Source: Aquila chrysaetos chrysaetos
Taxonomy: Eukaryota; Chordata; Aves; Accipitriformes; Accipitridae
Direction of reading: 5' to 3'
DNA length: 64,000 bases
Assembly: GCF_900496995.4 (NCBI RefSeq)
Contig: NC_044006.1
Location: 58,883,204 to 58,947,203 of the forward strand
The translations under genes were made by a program, and so were the position numbers. Below the pieces are notes generated by a model, which was not told where the DNA came from, did not search any database, and saw only the letters and a list, made by a program, of their open reading frames with translations. Shown here in pieces: positions 48,930 to 60,800 of the stretch; the stretch's first letter is position 1; each line of letters begins with the position of its first letter.

Positions 48930-50729
48930 CTATACAGAGAGTTGGGAGGGGAGAGGAAAGAAGGAAGAACCAGTGTTTTATTTGATGCTTTGTCACCAAG
49001 AGTGTTACTTACTCAATGAATTTCATGTGCAGTCTCAACCAGACACTAGAAACACAAATTGTAATGGCCCTCAAGCAGAATCTTACTGATGCCTCTTTAG
49101 GCTTCACACAAGTACAGTGATACTCAGTACTCACCACCGTAATTGTAGGACACCCATCTTCCATTTCTGAAACACGTTCTCTTTACTTTCTGTACTTCTC
49201 TTTACTTTCATTGTACTGCAGTCTCCTATGTAATTTCTACTGCATACTTAACCATGCTACCCACTGATTCATCAACAGATTCTGGTCTGTTGAGCAGCAG
49301 TGCCTTCATATAGAGAAGGCTGAATTATCATATTCAGATCTGGCATGTCAACACTTCTGTAAGGTATATTGCTATCTGAATGCTAAATAACCTGGGTTGA
49401 AATATATGGTAACAATTAGTAACATTTTTTCAATATATATGCATTTAAATCTGGACTCACTGAATAAGCTGTACAACTGCTATTTCAATGAAGTCACAAT
49501 TTCATTCATATTTTTATTCGAGGTTTTCAGAGCGTTAGCCACATTTTTCTCTATATTCTTCCTGTTTTACAAAAGGGGAAAATTGCATTCATGCAATTAG
49601 TGAACAAACTTCAGTGTCAGGTGGCTCAGGATGGAGACAGCGAAATAAAATGGTTGTACGAAATTAATGTGCTGTAATAAGTTCTAATCACAGTCAGCTT
49701 TAATAATCAGTTGTTATTCACAACATATTTTTATCCCTTATTTATGCCAGAAGTGTGAGTTTTTAAAGTGTGCTACATTCAAAGTTCATTAATAATTGCC
49801 AGATAATGGCTGCATGTGGTCTGCATCAACTTTCAGCTGCTCTGAGAGCACAGAGAGTAATGACAGCATTGTTTCAGAATGACAAAAAATACCTTCTACA
49901 GGCCTGTACAGGGCTTATTGCTAGGCATTCCACATCACTCTCTACTGTAAACTAAAAAGCCCTGAACCCAATGCCCTGATCCTTTAGATACTTAGACAGA
50001 GGAGGGATTTTAGCCTCATGAACAATTATGCTCTTTTAAAAATATTTATGAAATTTGAACCTTAAATCACCAGAGGAGTGATAATGGTAGGTATAAATCG
50101 TAATTCTGGAAGACTGGGCTGCTTCACCATGGCTCTGGTGTCTGCTGCTAAGCAGCAATTTCAGCCAAAATAAAGAAATTCATGGCAGTCAGACAGAAGC
50201 CTTCACTGAATGGTCTCTTGAGTATTTAATATGTACATTTTATGCTTAATTTTGCAAATTGTACTTTTTTTTTTTTTAAGAGGTCTTGTAAAGTGAGCCA
50301 CATCATGTGCTGAAGAACTAACCTTCAACAGGCTGTACCAAATAACGAAACCATCACTAGGGCCCTGCATCTGAAGAAAGATTCACAACAGCTTTCACAG
50401 TGCTGTATACTAATACAAGTGTCTGGTTTGCAAAAGTAAGGTGCATCTCACAAATTTAGGACAAAGTCCTAAAAAGGCATCTCATAGAGTTCTTTATGGG
50501 TAAGAAACCTATGCGTACAGCTGAAAAGGGAGTTCCACTCTGAGTATGTAATATGTAGCAGTTACTCTGTACTTTTATATTACATATTAAACTAGAGAAA
50601 AAAATGAAAAAAATTCTGATCTATTTCACTTTTCCCTAGATTTCCTGAACTGTACTATATCAGTGCACTAAACAACAAAAATGCAGAAGTATAAATGGAA
50701 TCAGAGGAAAAAACAACCCAGATACTTAC
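48930..50729 (-). other. PIP4K2A: PIP4K2A intron 9
   Basis: This 1.8 kb intron has a GTAAGT donor at its 50729 end and a CTGTATAG acceptor at its 48930 end. It is AT-rich and unique-looking. It contains a T run near 50267-50278 and no recognisable repeat family or exon. Confidence 0.9.
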
Positions 50730-50833
50730 CCCATGCTTTACTGTTTTTGCAGCATGGGCAGCTTTCTTTTTTGCATCATAATGAGTAAGAATGTCAATAA
50801 TGGCCATAAAGTATACTTCCTTCCTAGGTGCAT
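50730..50833 (-). CDS. PIP4K2A: PIP4K2A coding exon 9 (residues ~346-380, metal-binding and specificity loop)
   Basis: This 104 nt exon completes a split Asn codon (A|AT) and then reads [18 protein letters not shown] to TVKHG, ending GGG|GTAAGT. The acceptor is TTTGCAG. IID (Asp near residue 359) is the DFG-like Mg-binding motif of PIP kinases. KKKAAHAAK is the start of the activation or specificity loop. Its Ala at residue 371 occupies the place where type I PIP5Ks have Glu, the residue known to decide PI5P versus PI4P use, so the sequence predicts a true 4-kinase. The phase joins exons 8 and 10 exactly. Confidence 0.97.
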
Positions 50834-51826
50834 CTGCAAATGGCAAACACATGGCAGCAAGAATGACTTTTGAGACATCTTAATCACGAGTCCTCCTTCT
50901 AACAAAGGAGACTGTATAAGGCTCAATCAGCAGCTAAGACAGGTTAATGTCAGTCAGAGTCACAGATCTGTAAAGACCACAGGCTCAAGCTGTCCTTAAT
51001 TGAGAGTTTAACTGCACTCATATATAATGCAAACCCCCCTAAATGAGTGTAAAATAAAACTCCAGCATGCAGAAATAGGAATTACTGCTCACTTAAAGTA
51101 ATGTGGATTCCATCTTCCTTTATGGAAAAATTATGAAGTTTTCTATGGAAGGTAATGCTTCTGTGTCAACAAACAAGATCATATTTTCGTTATGCATAAA
51201 AACATGTATTTATCCATGTAAATCTTATGAAAAAAAAGGTAACTTTCCTCTCTTGAACAGCCACAGGTAACTAGTTATACTTAGTTTTACAAACATCAAA
51301 CCCAGTTTCAGGCTTCTTACACACTCCTTATGACAAATTTTTTAGCTGGAACACAGAAATTGGGTATGAGTGCACAAATTTTCAAAAAGCAACCAAAAAA
51401 GTGAAATATAACTTGGAATGCTGCTTTTCTCATTCTTTCTAGACTGTTTTTAACAGTATTATCTTATCTTCCAGGAAAAGAACAATTACAGATAGATTTC
51501 CTGAAAGGGATGAAAAAACCCATGAATTAACTGCGAACTGCTGTATCTGAATAGCTAAGCCAGTATACAATTTGATTGTGTAACAGGTGAATTATTTGAC
51601 TGACACATCGTGACACATCACGACATTTAAGAAATATGCTCATAACAATGCTGAGCATTGTAGGTGTCTTCTGCTTTCTGCTTCATCAAAGAGCAACTCG
51701 TTTCTTCTTCTGCAGAGTGAATTTATATTTTGCAGTTTAACTTTGCCTTTATGTGGTTGTGAAGACTTTAGGATTCTGGTGTAAGAATCAAAATATCTTA
51801 ACACAAAAATATTTATTACTGCTTAC
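50834..51826 (-). other. PIP4K2A: PIP4K2A intron 8
   Basis: This 993 bp intron has a GTAAGC donor and a TTTGCAG acceptor. It is AT-rich. I see no repeat or exon inside. The overlapping short reading frames on either strand are not conserved-looking. Confidence 0.9.
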
Positions 51827-52070
51827 TTTCATGGGATTTTATTCCATAAACATCAATAGCTGGATCAAATTCCCCTGGAGCCAAAGGCAGTGAGCTGTTC
51901 AGCGTGTTTCCTGGGCTGTCTGGCGGGGTTCCAATGGGGTGGGTCCCATCACTTTCACCTTCCTCTTCTCCATCATTCTCTTCACACTCTACTTCTTCCT
52001 GTTCAGCTCTTTCAACATCATGAATTCCAACAAGCAAGCTGTAGTCCATAAGTTTTAACTGAGCGAGGAA
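51827..52070 (-). CDS. PIP4K2A: PIP4K2A coding exon 8 (residues ~265-346, catalytic loop and acidic insert)
   Basis: This 244 nt exon encodes 81 residues plus the first base of the next codon. It starts at FLAQLKLMDYSLLVGIHD after a TTCTAG acceptor and ends CATGAAA|GTAAGC. MDYSLLVGIHD is the PIPK catalytic-loop motif. Its Asp falls at residue 273, the position whose mutation kills human PIP4K2A. Then comes the disordered acidic insert typical of type II kinases (a run rich in E, D and G, then a Pro/Ser/Thr segment with GTPPDSPGN), and the core resumes at FDPAIDVYGIKSHE. Visible differences from the human protein are conservative or lie in the insert, for example Ile for Val in THPIGT and Ala for Asn in FDPAID. 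Confidence 0.97.
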
Positions 52071-55000
52071 CTAGAAAGTGATAATAAGCAATTTATCAAT
52101 ATCACTGAAAAATGTAAGCCCCACTAACAAACAGAAGTTACACAAAGATGTCATCAGTTGAGAAAAACAGGCACTTCTAAGAGAGAGCAAAAGGGAGGAT
52201 TAAGTGATAAAGCTAGCAGAGAGATACTTGAATTTATTAAGATGCAGTAACAGCACACAGGTCACTTGGAACATATTATAAAAAAGCTGTAGCCCGCTCT
52301 CCCAAAATCCTCAGGGAAAAATCATTTTTCCTGTAGTGAAGACCAGTGCCTGTGCGAGCCCATGACTGTCACTCCTGTCTCGTGTTTCAATTAGGGCTAT
52401 CCTGTCACCGCTCAATGTCCAGAGTAGCCTCTGTGCTATCAGGCATGTGGCGTGCTACGATCTGGTGCTAAATCCGTCCCCTCACTCCCTTTTAAGCCTT
52501 ATTAAAAAATCGTGAAAAAGTGTTTAAATATTCTTGCAGTGGAAAGTAGTGAAGTGTTACACCATGAAGACATGAAATGATGCTATATTCTCTTCACAGT
52601 GACAGGCTCACAAATTAAATCACGTAAACAAAACATGAATGTGAATGGAAGGGTGGTTTTGAATAAAGACCGAGGATGGGAGTTTTTAGAAAACTGAAAG
52701 ATGAATACACTTTATGTATAGACAAAGTGTTATTTTAGTTGAGGAGAACAGGATAAGGCAGAAAACTAAGAGAGGAGGATGGAAATAATGAAGGTATAAA
52801 AGCAGGAGGATGGGATAAACAGTTCAAGGGGGTGAGGGGTAGGCAGGGCAGACCTGTGCTGCAGCCTAAAAGCAATACTGTGATTTTGAACTTGTGGAGC
52901 CCTTGCTCATTGTATGCAGAGAAAGAGGCTGAAAATACAAATAGCTTCAGTTTTTAGAAACTAAAAATGGTTATAAAAATGAAGTTAGAGCAGACCAGAG
53001 AAGAAGGAATTTAAGCCAGACTTTGGAATAGTGATAGTGATGAGAGAGATGAGTATAAAATACCAGGAAATGAGAGACTACAGTTTGTCAAAATCCTGAT
53101 TCTGAGAAGAGAGAGGAATCAGAGATAACAAACTGACTGTAAATTCAAGTGCTAGAAGAAATATTGTGAGATTGAGAAGAGGTTTTAAGAAGAAAGAAGA
53201 AATTGGCTTCTAATAGTTTCAATATAATAAAGCGACAGACTCTTCACAAGACTAGAAGAGATCTAAGTTTGAAGAGATGATGTACAATGATATACAAGAA
53301 GAACAGATGAGATTGGCCAAAGGCGATGGAGTGGAAGGACTCCAGGTATATCATTAGGTACTTGATAAATACCAAGACAGACAGGAGAAAAATCTACCAA
53401 TAATCATATAAAAAAGCATGAAAGAGAACAGACTCTTGGGAGAAACAGTGAACTGTAAATTAGAAGAGAATGGCTCTTGGGAAGAAAGTGTGCTACTGCT
53501 GACAGCAGAAAGACTTAGGGAGATCAGCACAAGGAAAAGATCATCTGATTTTAAATGGAAAAAATATCCTTATGTGCTTTTTCTCAAGACATTTTCAATA
53601 GAATAAGGAGGCAGGAAAATAGACAAGAGGACACCAAACCAGAAGTAATAGATACTTGTCTGTTTGAACACAGGAAGGGGACATAAGACTTGATTATGAG
53701 AGAAATACAGAAATGAAACTTACTCAATGACAAACTAGAACAGGTATAAAGTCATGTAGTTTAGAATACTACTCCATAATATGTTTAACTATAAATACTG
53801 TATGATAAGATAATCATATGCTAAGTGTTGCACATTTCTTTAATTGTAGTGAAATGCGAGTGTTTACACATTGGGTATAAAGCACATACTATCAGTTAAC
53901 TAACAAGGGCAGAAGAACCAATAAAAGAAAAACAAGGTTAAAGAACAGCTTGCTGTTGTTAAAATCAGGTGCCAAATCACTTCACACTAGTAGTTTACAT
54001 GGATATTTAACAATGCTCTGCATAAATTTCAAAACCATAAAAAATAACCTCTCAAGACATGATCTGGAATCTGCCATTATATTCCCAATCTGGTAAATGA
54101 TGTAGAAGATCACACACAATCCCCTTTCTGGGGTAAAGTATCTTCCACGTTCCTTGCACATACTTAACATACAGTCTCCAACCCACTGACTGTAAAAGCA
54201 TTAGTCAGCAACAGCAGTACATGTTATAAGAGCACAAAACTTAAACCCAAATAAAATTATCTCTAGAGCTGTGACATCGGTAGAGCAGTTTTCCAGCACA
54301 ATATTTTAAATATAAAATAAACACACATTGATATGTCACAACATATTTATGTTTTTATAATTATCATCACCATAAATTTCTCATCGTTACTATGATGAGA
54401 AATTAGATTTCTTCAAAAGAAAACCATTGGGTAAATTCTAAAGTTACAGTATTTTGTTTTGTGGAACTAATGAGATACAGATCTGAAGAACTAGACAAGT
54501 CAATTCACAGAGCCATTTTGTTATAAATAGCTGAAAGTCTTATTAAGTCACAGACAAATTTTGCTATCAGGTCTCTTCCAACAAGGAAAACAGATTTTAG
54601 GCTTTGAGTATAAGGGCTGCAAAATACTGTGTTTAGTGACAATATTTTCAATTATGGAAACTAAAGTCAAGCTGTGTGAACTACTTATGCCAATATTTAT
54701 TTTCTTTTATTTGCTAAACTAAATCAGTTATAATAAAATATTACATTAAATTCACATATTAACACTTTTCTATTAAGTATTGACTATATTCAGCCAATTA
54801 CAAATTTATATGAAAGCCTACATTAAGATAATGAGTCCAACTGCTGTATACAAATTACTGAAGCACCCTACTGTTGCAATACAAAGGATGATTTAAAACT
54901 GGATTACTAATATGAAACAAATAGAACATGCATGGCTGTGAGTGGGGATGCTACATCCTCTGTTATGGACCACAGTCTGTGTACGGCCTCAGCTCTGGTG

Positions 55001-55343
55001 TACCTCCACCTGTAAAATACAACTAACAATACTCACCTCTCTCTTGGGGGTATTTGGAAGTACTAGGCTTGTAAAGTGCTTAAGTACTAAGTAGTACCAT
55101 CATTTTAACATCATCAGGGCAGGGACAATGTATGGCAACCAGCTATGGCAGCAAGCCATTTATCACATCAGCAAAAGCAGTGATCAACTCCTGAAAGTTT
55201 AAATTGTGTCTCATTTAAAACAGTCAGTGCTTACAGTCTTATAAACAAGAGTTTTAATTAATGAATTACAGGTACAATTTCCTGGGATATCTGTAATTTG
55301 CCACACATCTTATTCCCATATAACTGAACAGGCACATTCTTAC
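52071..55343 (-). other. PIP4K2A: PIP4K2A intron 7
   Basis: This 3.3 kb intron has a GTAAGA donor and a TTTCTAG acceptor. The interval about 52640-53620 is strongly purine-rich on the plus strand, so pyrimidine-rich in the transcript. The rest is AT-rich without recognisable repeats. Confidence 0.9.
52640..53620. other. Purine-rich tract in PIP4K2A intron 7
   Basis: About 1 kb in which the plus strand is dominated by A and G, with many GAAGAA, GAGAAG and AGGAGGA words and few C. The transcript strand is correspondingly pyrimidine-rich. No repeat family is recognised. Confidence 0.55.
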
Positions 55344-55457
55344 CTCAACATCCTTTTTGAGTTTCTCAAGGAACATCTTTTTGTTATTCTCATCAATATG
55401 AATCTTTTGGCCATCGTTAATAAAATCATTGTCTTTGAACGTCGGCAGCTCTTTGGC
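55344..55457 (-). CDS. PIP4K2A: PIP4K2A coding exon 7 (residues ~227-264)
   Basis: This 114 nt exon encodes 38 residues, from AKELPTFKDNDF to EKLKKDVE, in phase 0 at both ends. On the minus strand it follows a TTTTAG acceptor and ends at a GAG|GTAAGA donor. It forms part of the PIPK kinase core just before the catalytic loop. It aligns without gaps to the mammalian exon, with a few substitutions such as Phe for Leu in PTFKD and His for Tyr in QKIHID. Asn251, the site of the human N251S polymorphism, is Asn here. A GC-rich patch begins about 60 nt upstream of the acceptor, which is unusual for this AT-rich gene. Confidence 0.95.
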
Positions 55458-55514
55458 CTAAAATAAACCAAAACTCCTGTAAGAGTGGGATCGCAAAGAG
55501 GAATGTGGTGAAGC

Positions 55515-55625
55515 TGCTGGCCCGGCGCGGCCCCCCTGCCGGCAGCGGCACCTCCGGAGCCCCCCTGTGCCCGAGAGGGCACTGCCGAGCCGCCCCTCCG
55601 GGGGAGGCAGAGGCACCTCCATCAC
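55515..55625. other. GC-rich patch beside PIP4K2A exon 7
   Basis: About 110 bp of very GC-rich sequence (CCCGGCGCGGCCCCCCTGCC, CGCCCCTCCGGGGGAGGC) inside an otherwise AT-rich intron. In the transcript it lies roughly 60-170 nt upstream of the exon 7 acceptor. It has no similarity I can name. It may be a small insertion or a GC-biased conversion spot. Confidence 0.7.
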
Positions 55626-56898
55626 ATGCAGCTCTCTGTAACTGCACCCATGGAGCCGTTTCCTTAGTTTATCCCTCCTGTAGGTGGCCTAGAAGGTATG
55701 CGTTTATTGGGCGTGCGGCAAACGTAGCCGAGACAAAATCTCCGACTCGATATTTGATTTGCATCTAACCTTGATTTGCATCGAGCTTCTTCCAAGATGT
55801 CATTTGTCAAAGTGACTGGCAATAAGTGAAATCGAAACACAATCTATATATACTCATAACAGAGTGCTTGCATCAGATCTTACAGATGAAGTCAGATTGG
55901 ATTGCATTTTACATAGCTACTGAGAATGTTTCTAAGTGCCTAATACCAAATAATTATTTGAAAGCATCAAGTGAACGTGAATCATGAAAAGCTGCTTAGA
56001 AGTGGCAAATGCCAGAGAAGACCACTGCCTTTTAAATACATAATTAAATATTCTTGATGTTGGAGCATTAGTTGATCATCTTTAACTCTCCTGTGAAGCG
56101 ATTTGCAACAGCATTAAGGAAAGCCAGATACAGTAACCACTGGATTCAGTACTAAGACCCCTCAAACGGGCTCTGTTTTCAAAGGGCAGTGACTGGAAGT
56201 TCACTTAAAAAACCCCAGCAAGCCAACAAACAAAAGACCAGTTCCTTCAGGGTATTTGGTCAAGCAAACTGGAAGTAATAGTAGCTTCTGCAATCAGAGC
56301 CTTTAAAAAATTGGCGCATTAAGAGCAATGAAAAGCCTTTCTCCCCGCCCCCCCACCTTTAATCAACAGTAGGGAAGAACAGATTTTCTTTACAAAGAAA
56401 ATGTTGCAGAACAACCGAGTACTGCAACCCTCAATGACCATGAACGAATGGGTACTTTGAATAAAATAATTTCCCCTTAATCTGAAAGTCCTTCCACTAG
56501 GAATAAAAGGCAGCTAACATCAGCCTACTGGAATGTCCTCCATAAGTTTAACTAGTCAGACATTACTTATAACCTTACTGGAGATGGTATTTTTCATAAA
56601 GTTTATTTTCTTCCTACGACACAGTAAGGAAAAGAATCTCAGAGGTTCTTTTCTCTGCTCCAAAATGTACAGATTGGAAAGCACATCATTAAAATGTGAG
56701 CATCACAGCAGACCCTGAAATGCCCTTATAGATCTTCACAATGGCCAAAAGTTCTTTTTGCTGTTGGGCTGCGCACAGAAGTGGCTGAAATACTCCATTC
56801 CCCAATTGTCCAAATTTATTTTTTGGACCTGGAATGTGTGAATTGCCCATGATCCCACAATGCTGCTTTTGTTTAGAAAAGTGACCCTTTTCTTCCAA

Positions 56899-57000
56899 TA
56901 ATTGCTTAAAACCACTTAAGCAATTAATAACATTTTATTAGTTTTAATAGCTTATTAACTATTTAATAGTTAATAAAAATTATTAACTTTTAATAGTTAT
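56899..57000. repeat. AT-rich inverted repeats
   Basis: A perfect 11 bp inverted repeat (TAATTGCTTAA / TTAAGCAATTA, 6 bp spacer, 56899-56926) is followed by a second (ATTAACTAT / ATAGTTAAT) near 56974 and further related TTAATAG/CTATTAA words. It may extrude as a cruciform or be a remnant of a small transposon. Confidence 0.6.
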
Positions 57001-57786
57001 GAATCCACGTTAAACCCATTGCATCCTGACACCTATGAACTCTGGAAACAAATAAGGTCCTAGTCTGGCTGCTCTGAATTATTACTGTATTGTATCTAGA
57101 ACATTCTGATATATTAAAATAGCCTCTAATAGAGACCGTCTATTTTAATTTAAAATAAAATGAAAAAAACCCCAAGCAGCCGAGATGGAGCTATAACTAT
57201 TCATCCGTCCCAGACTCCTTCTGTGGAGGAGTCATCCTGCAGTGCTCTGCTGCTTTACTTAAACACAAAGTCAGACAGTTCTTGAAACTCACAATGAATT
57301 GTTTACTACAATATGACGGCGCAGCATGCATTGATTTTCCTTCTGGCCTATTCTTAAGTGGTTTAGGATGAAAATGAGTAGGGGAAACATCAGATAAGCA
57401 TTCCAGACTAACAGCTGTAGAGATTATCATATACAATCTAGCAAACCGTCCCATGGACCAGGGCTAATTCTGCAGAGGCAGGACTGCAGATTCAGGGATG
57501 TTGCCAACACTGGAGGATGGAATCCAGTGCGTGGGATGCTTAAGAATGGAGAGGAGATTTGGATGAATTAATTTAAGATGAAACAATAATGAAAAGAATG
57601 CAGAAAACCAAGCTCCCTTCATTTCTAGTGCAAAGTCACTAAAAAAAAAAATCCTCAGATTATCTTTCCACCTAGTATATCCGAGTTATTTATTAGACTA
57701 GGCAGAGGATAAAGTGAAGTAAACCCCTTAATACTGAAAAAACCACTATTAATGCTGTTTAAAGCTTAGGTGTGAGTAAAGAGGAA

Positions 57787-57875
57787 GGATGTGCTTGTGG
57801 TTAAGATGCTGAGATGCAGGTTCATCTCTAGGCTCTGCCACAGACTGCCTGCACAGCACAGCATCAGCCAGTCAG
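57787..57875 (+). repeat. MIR-like SINE, tRNA-related head
   Basis: GATGTGCTTGTGGTTAAGAT, then GCAGGTTCATCTCTAGGCTC, then TGCCACAGACTGCCTG correspond to the head of sauropsid MIR-type SINEs (gtggttaag, then the B-box-like ggttcaattcc, then ggctctgccac). It is inserted in PIP4K2A intron 6 in the orientation opposite to the gene. Confidence 0.6.
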
Positions 57876-60800
57876 ACCAGGCGGGAGGTGGGAGGACTCT
57901 TCTCCACTGAAGATGGTCCTATTTTCAGGAAAAATAAACTTAAATTACAAGCAATGTCTTTTTTGGAAGATGTTAGAGCTGGTAAGTCAGTCATGCAGGT
58001 GCCATATTGCACTTTAACCTTGTCTCTAATCTATTTTTAATAAAAGTGAGCTAGCAAAGCTGACAGCCACATTTTTTGCCTGCCATCACAAGACCCAAGG
58101 GGTACTCCCAAGGACATCCAGGGCAGTGAATCAGCTCTCCCAAAAAGCCAGACTCTTTACTGCCTTGTGTGCAGACTCCCCCAGTCCTCAGTAATCCTTC
58201 TGAGGATTTTTATCTGAGGTCATTTTTCTTCACCCAAATGCCCGTAGCTGTGAAGACTTGGCAAGTGCAGAACTGCATAAATTAAAAAACAGTACTGAGG
58301 CATGTGAAGAAAAAGGAAAACGTAAAAGCAGTGGGGCTAAAAAGCTATGTGCCAGTGGTTGCCCTCACCACATTATTTGTATGATGCCTCCCAGCTTATT
58401 GTCTTCCCTCTTTCTGGGTGTTATTAGACAAAGCTTTTTTTTGGTGTGCTAGGCAATATCATTCTCCCTATTTATTTAAAGCTGAATAGCCCTAGGATAC
58501 TGTTGCAGTCACAAATATTACTAATGACAGCCAGCACTAGTAGTGATTCTAGTAGTACTTTAACTGAAATTCATGTCTTAAAATTGATTTGTGAATTTAG
58601 GAATTAAAACCTATGAAATATGCAACTAGAAGGGGCTCTCATAGTTATTTAAAATTAATAATATATGTGTTCATGTTGAAAAATCCTAATATGTACATTT
58701 TCTTCTTATGCACTGAAATAAATAAATACAAGGAAAACCACATTATGGCAGTTGAAAACATTATCTGAATGAAAAAATTGAGGCTTTGCTTTAATGAAAT
58801 AATTGATTCAGTTAATTTTTAATGAAGTCTCAAATATTTCCAATGAACCAAAATCCTTGTTGGAAAAAGATTCTCCTAGAATGTAATTCATTATAATGAA
58901 CATATTACTATCATTAAAGAACTAAATATTTTAAGAGCTGCACAGGAGATGAACATCTAACTACTTCCATTAAATTAATAATAGATTTTCTTTCTGAACC
59001 ATCTCCATCGTTTTTAATTCCCTACTTATAGATGCAAGAAAGGCACAATAGATTTTACAAATATGAAGTATTTATTTATTAAAAAAGCATGTTATTTGCA
59101 CACTTCAGGTTTGCATTCCAAAGTTTGCCATGGTCACAGAGAATTTTAATGGCAGGAAGATTTCACTGCCTTTGAAAAGGCTGAAAAGCAATAAAGATTT
59201 CTTTGACTAAGATGACAGAATGTGTAAAGCCTGATTCAAAAACTAAAATTATGGTGAAACAGCCCACTGACATTGTTTTTGGGAAAAAAAAAAAAAAAAA
59301 TTCTTGAAAGGTAAGAACCAGGTGAAGTTTTATTTCTCTATGCATATGGAAATAGATTTTGCAGATTTCTTAACACATCTCAATTCATCATCCTATCCTA
59401 ATGTGTTGAAATGAATATTAGCAATTTTTTTTTTCCAAAGGGATTTTTGTGCATCATGATCAAAAATCATGGCTAACATTAATGCTGACATTTTGGAAGA
59501 AGCTTGCTAAAACAGCTGTAGGACTGTTAAGTTTCAGAATAAGTCTTGGATTGAAAAAGGAAAAAGACTAATTGTCTTCACAATCTCACCTAACAAAGGC
59601 AAAGATTCGGTTGTAGGAGAAATGTTGCATAGCAGTCTTATTGTTTGTTTGGAACTAGCCATGAGTCATGTTATTCACACAGCTAACCATGGCAAAATTG
59701 GGCTTACAGTTTATAACTTTTGAAAATGGTATAAAACGTCTGCCAAGAGTGAAGTTCCACACCCTAGGCTTCTTTTCACAGTGAATGGCTCACATACACC
59801 TTATTTAATTTTTTTTTTTTTTTAAAGTTAGATTAACTTTAGACTGACTGGGCTCAGCAGTATATATAGAAGGCAGTATTTTTAAAAAAAGGATATAATG
59901 CTATAATATAGTTTGAAATAATTTTGCACAGGTGGTTTTGAACTGAATCAAAAGTCTTGAGTCACTAATCTACAAGATGGAAAAATAACTAGAGCTTTCT
60001 CTAGAAAGCTGAGGGTTGCAGCTTCTTTCCTCCAGTAGTTATGGGAGCTGGGTCCAAACTTCTGTTGTACAATTTGTCTTGTCCTAGACAGGGGTTTCTA
60101 ACAGAACAAGGGTCTGCAGCTCCACTTGGCATCACAGGACTATAAATGGCAATGGATATAGAGCTGTGACCCCAAAATGGGGTTTGAGAGGGAACACTGG
60201 AATGGTTTCAGCCAGTGTAACAGGCATTTTTGTAGGACAAAAAAAAATTGTGCGGAACGTTGTAGATGGATTAGGAATTCGAACGTGTACCAAAATAGTA
60301 ACTATATGTCTTTTCAATGCTCAGGGAAATGCATCCAGAATTATCCCTAGGGTTAATGTCTTCCTGCTGCAAAATGAACATGCAACATATAAAATGCAAC
60401 ACAAAGTTCCCCTTTTATTTTTTTTAAATTCTTTTAACATATGGAAAACAGACTTTTAAACAAACAAACAAAAAAAAACCCCAAAGGCAAACTAGTGATT
60501 TGTTTTGAAAAACAATAATGGGATTGGTGTCATGTGAAAGCTAAATGCTGAAATAGGAGACTGAACTCTGAATGACTGTTCCTATCTTTGTGATGTATTG
60601 CAGTGTAATGTTTTGAAAGTTATAATCTCTGTATATGCAACCTTGAGATTCATTTCACAGAGAAATCTAAGACATGCTTCACATATCTGTTGTGTGAGAT
60701 CGGAATATGAAATCACTAAAAGAAACAAGTAAAAAAATGCCGTTCTGAAATTAGCAATTTTAAAATAGCAGGAAAAAATAGCTCAGATTTTGGGATAATC

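Noticed and set aside
55340..55768. Frames running through the GC-rich patch next to exon 7
   Set aside because: They read through the intron. The true exon is fixed by GT/AG borders and the PIP4K2A peptide.
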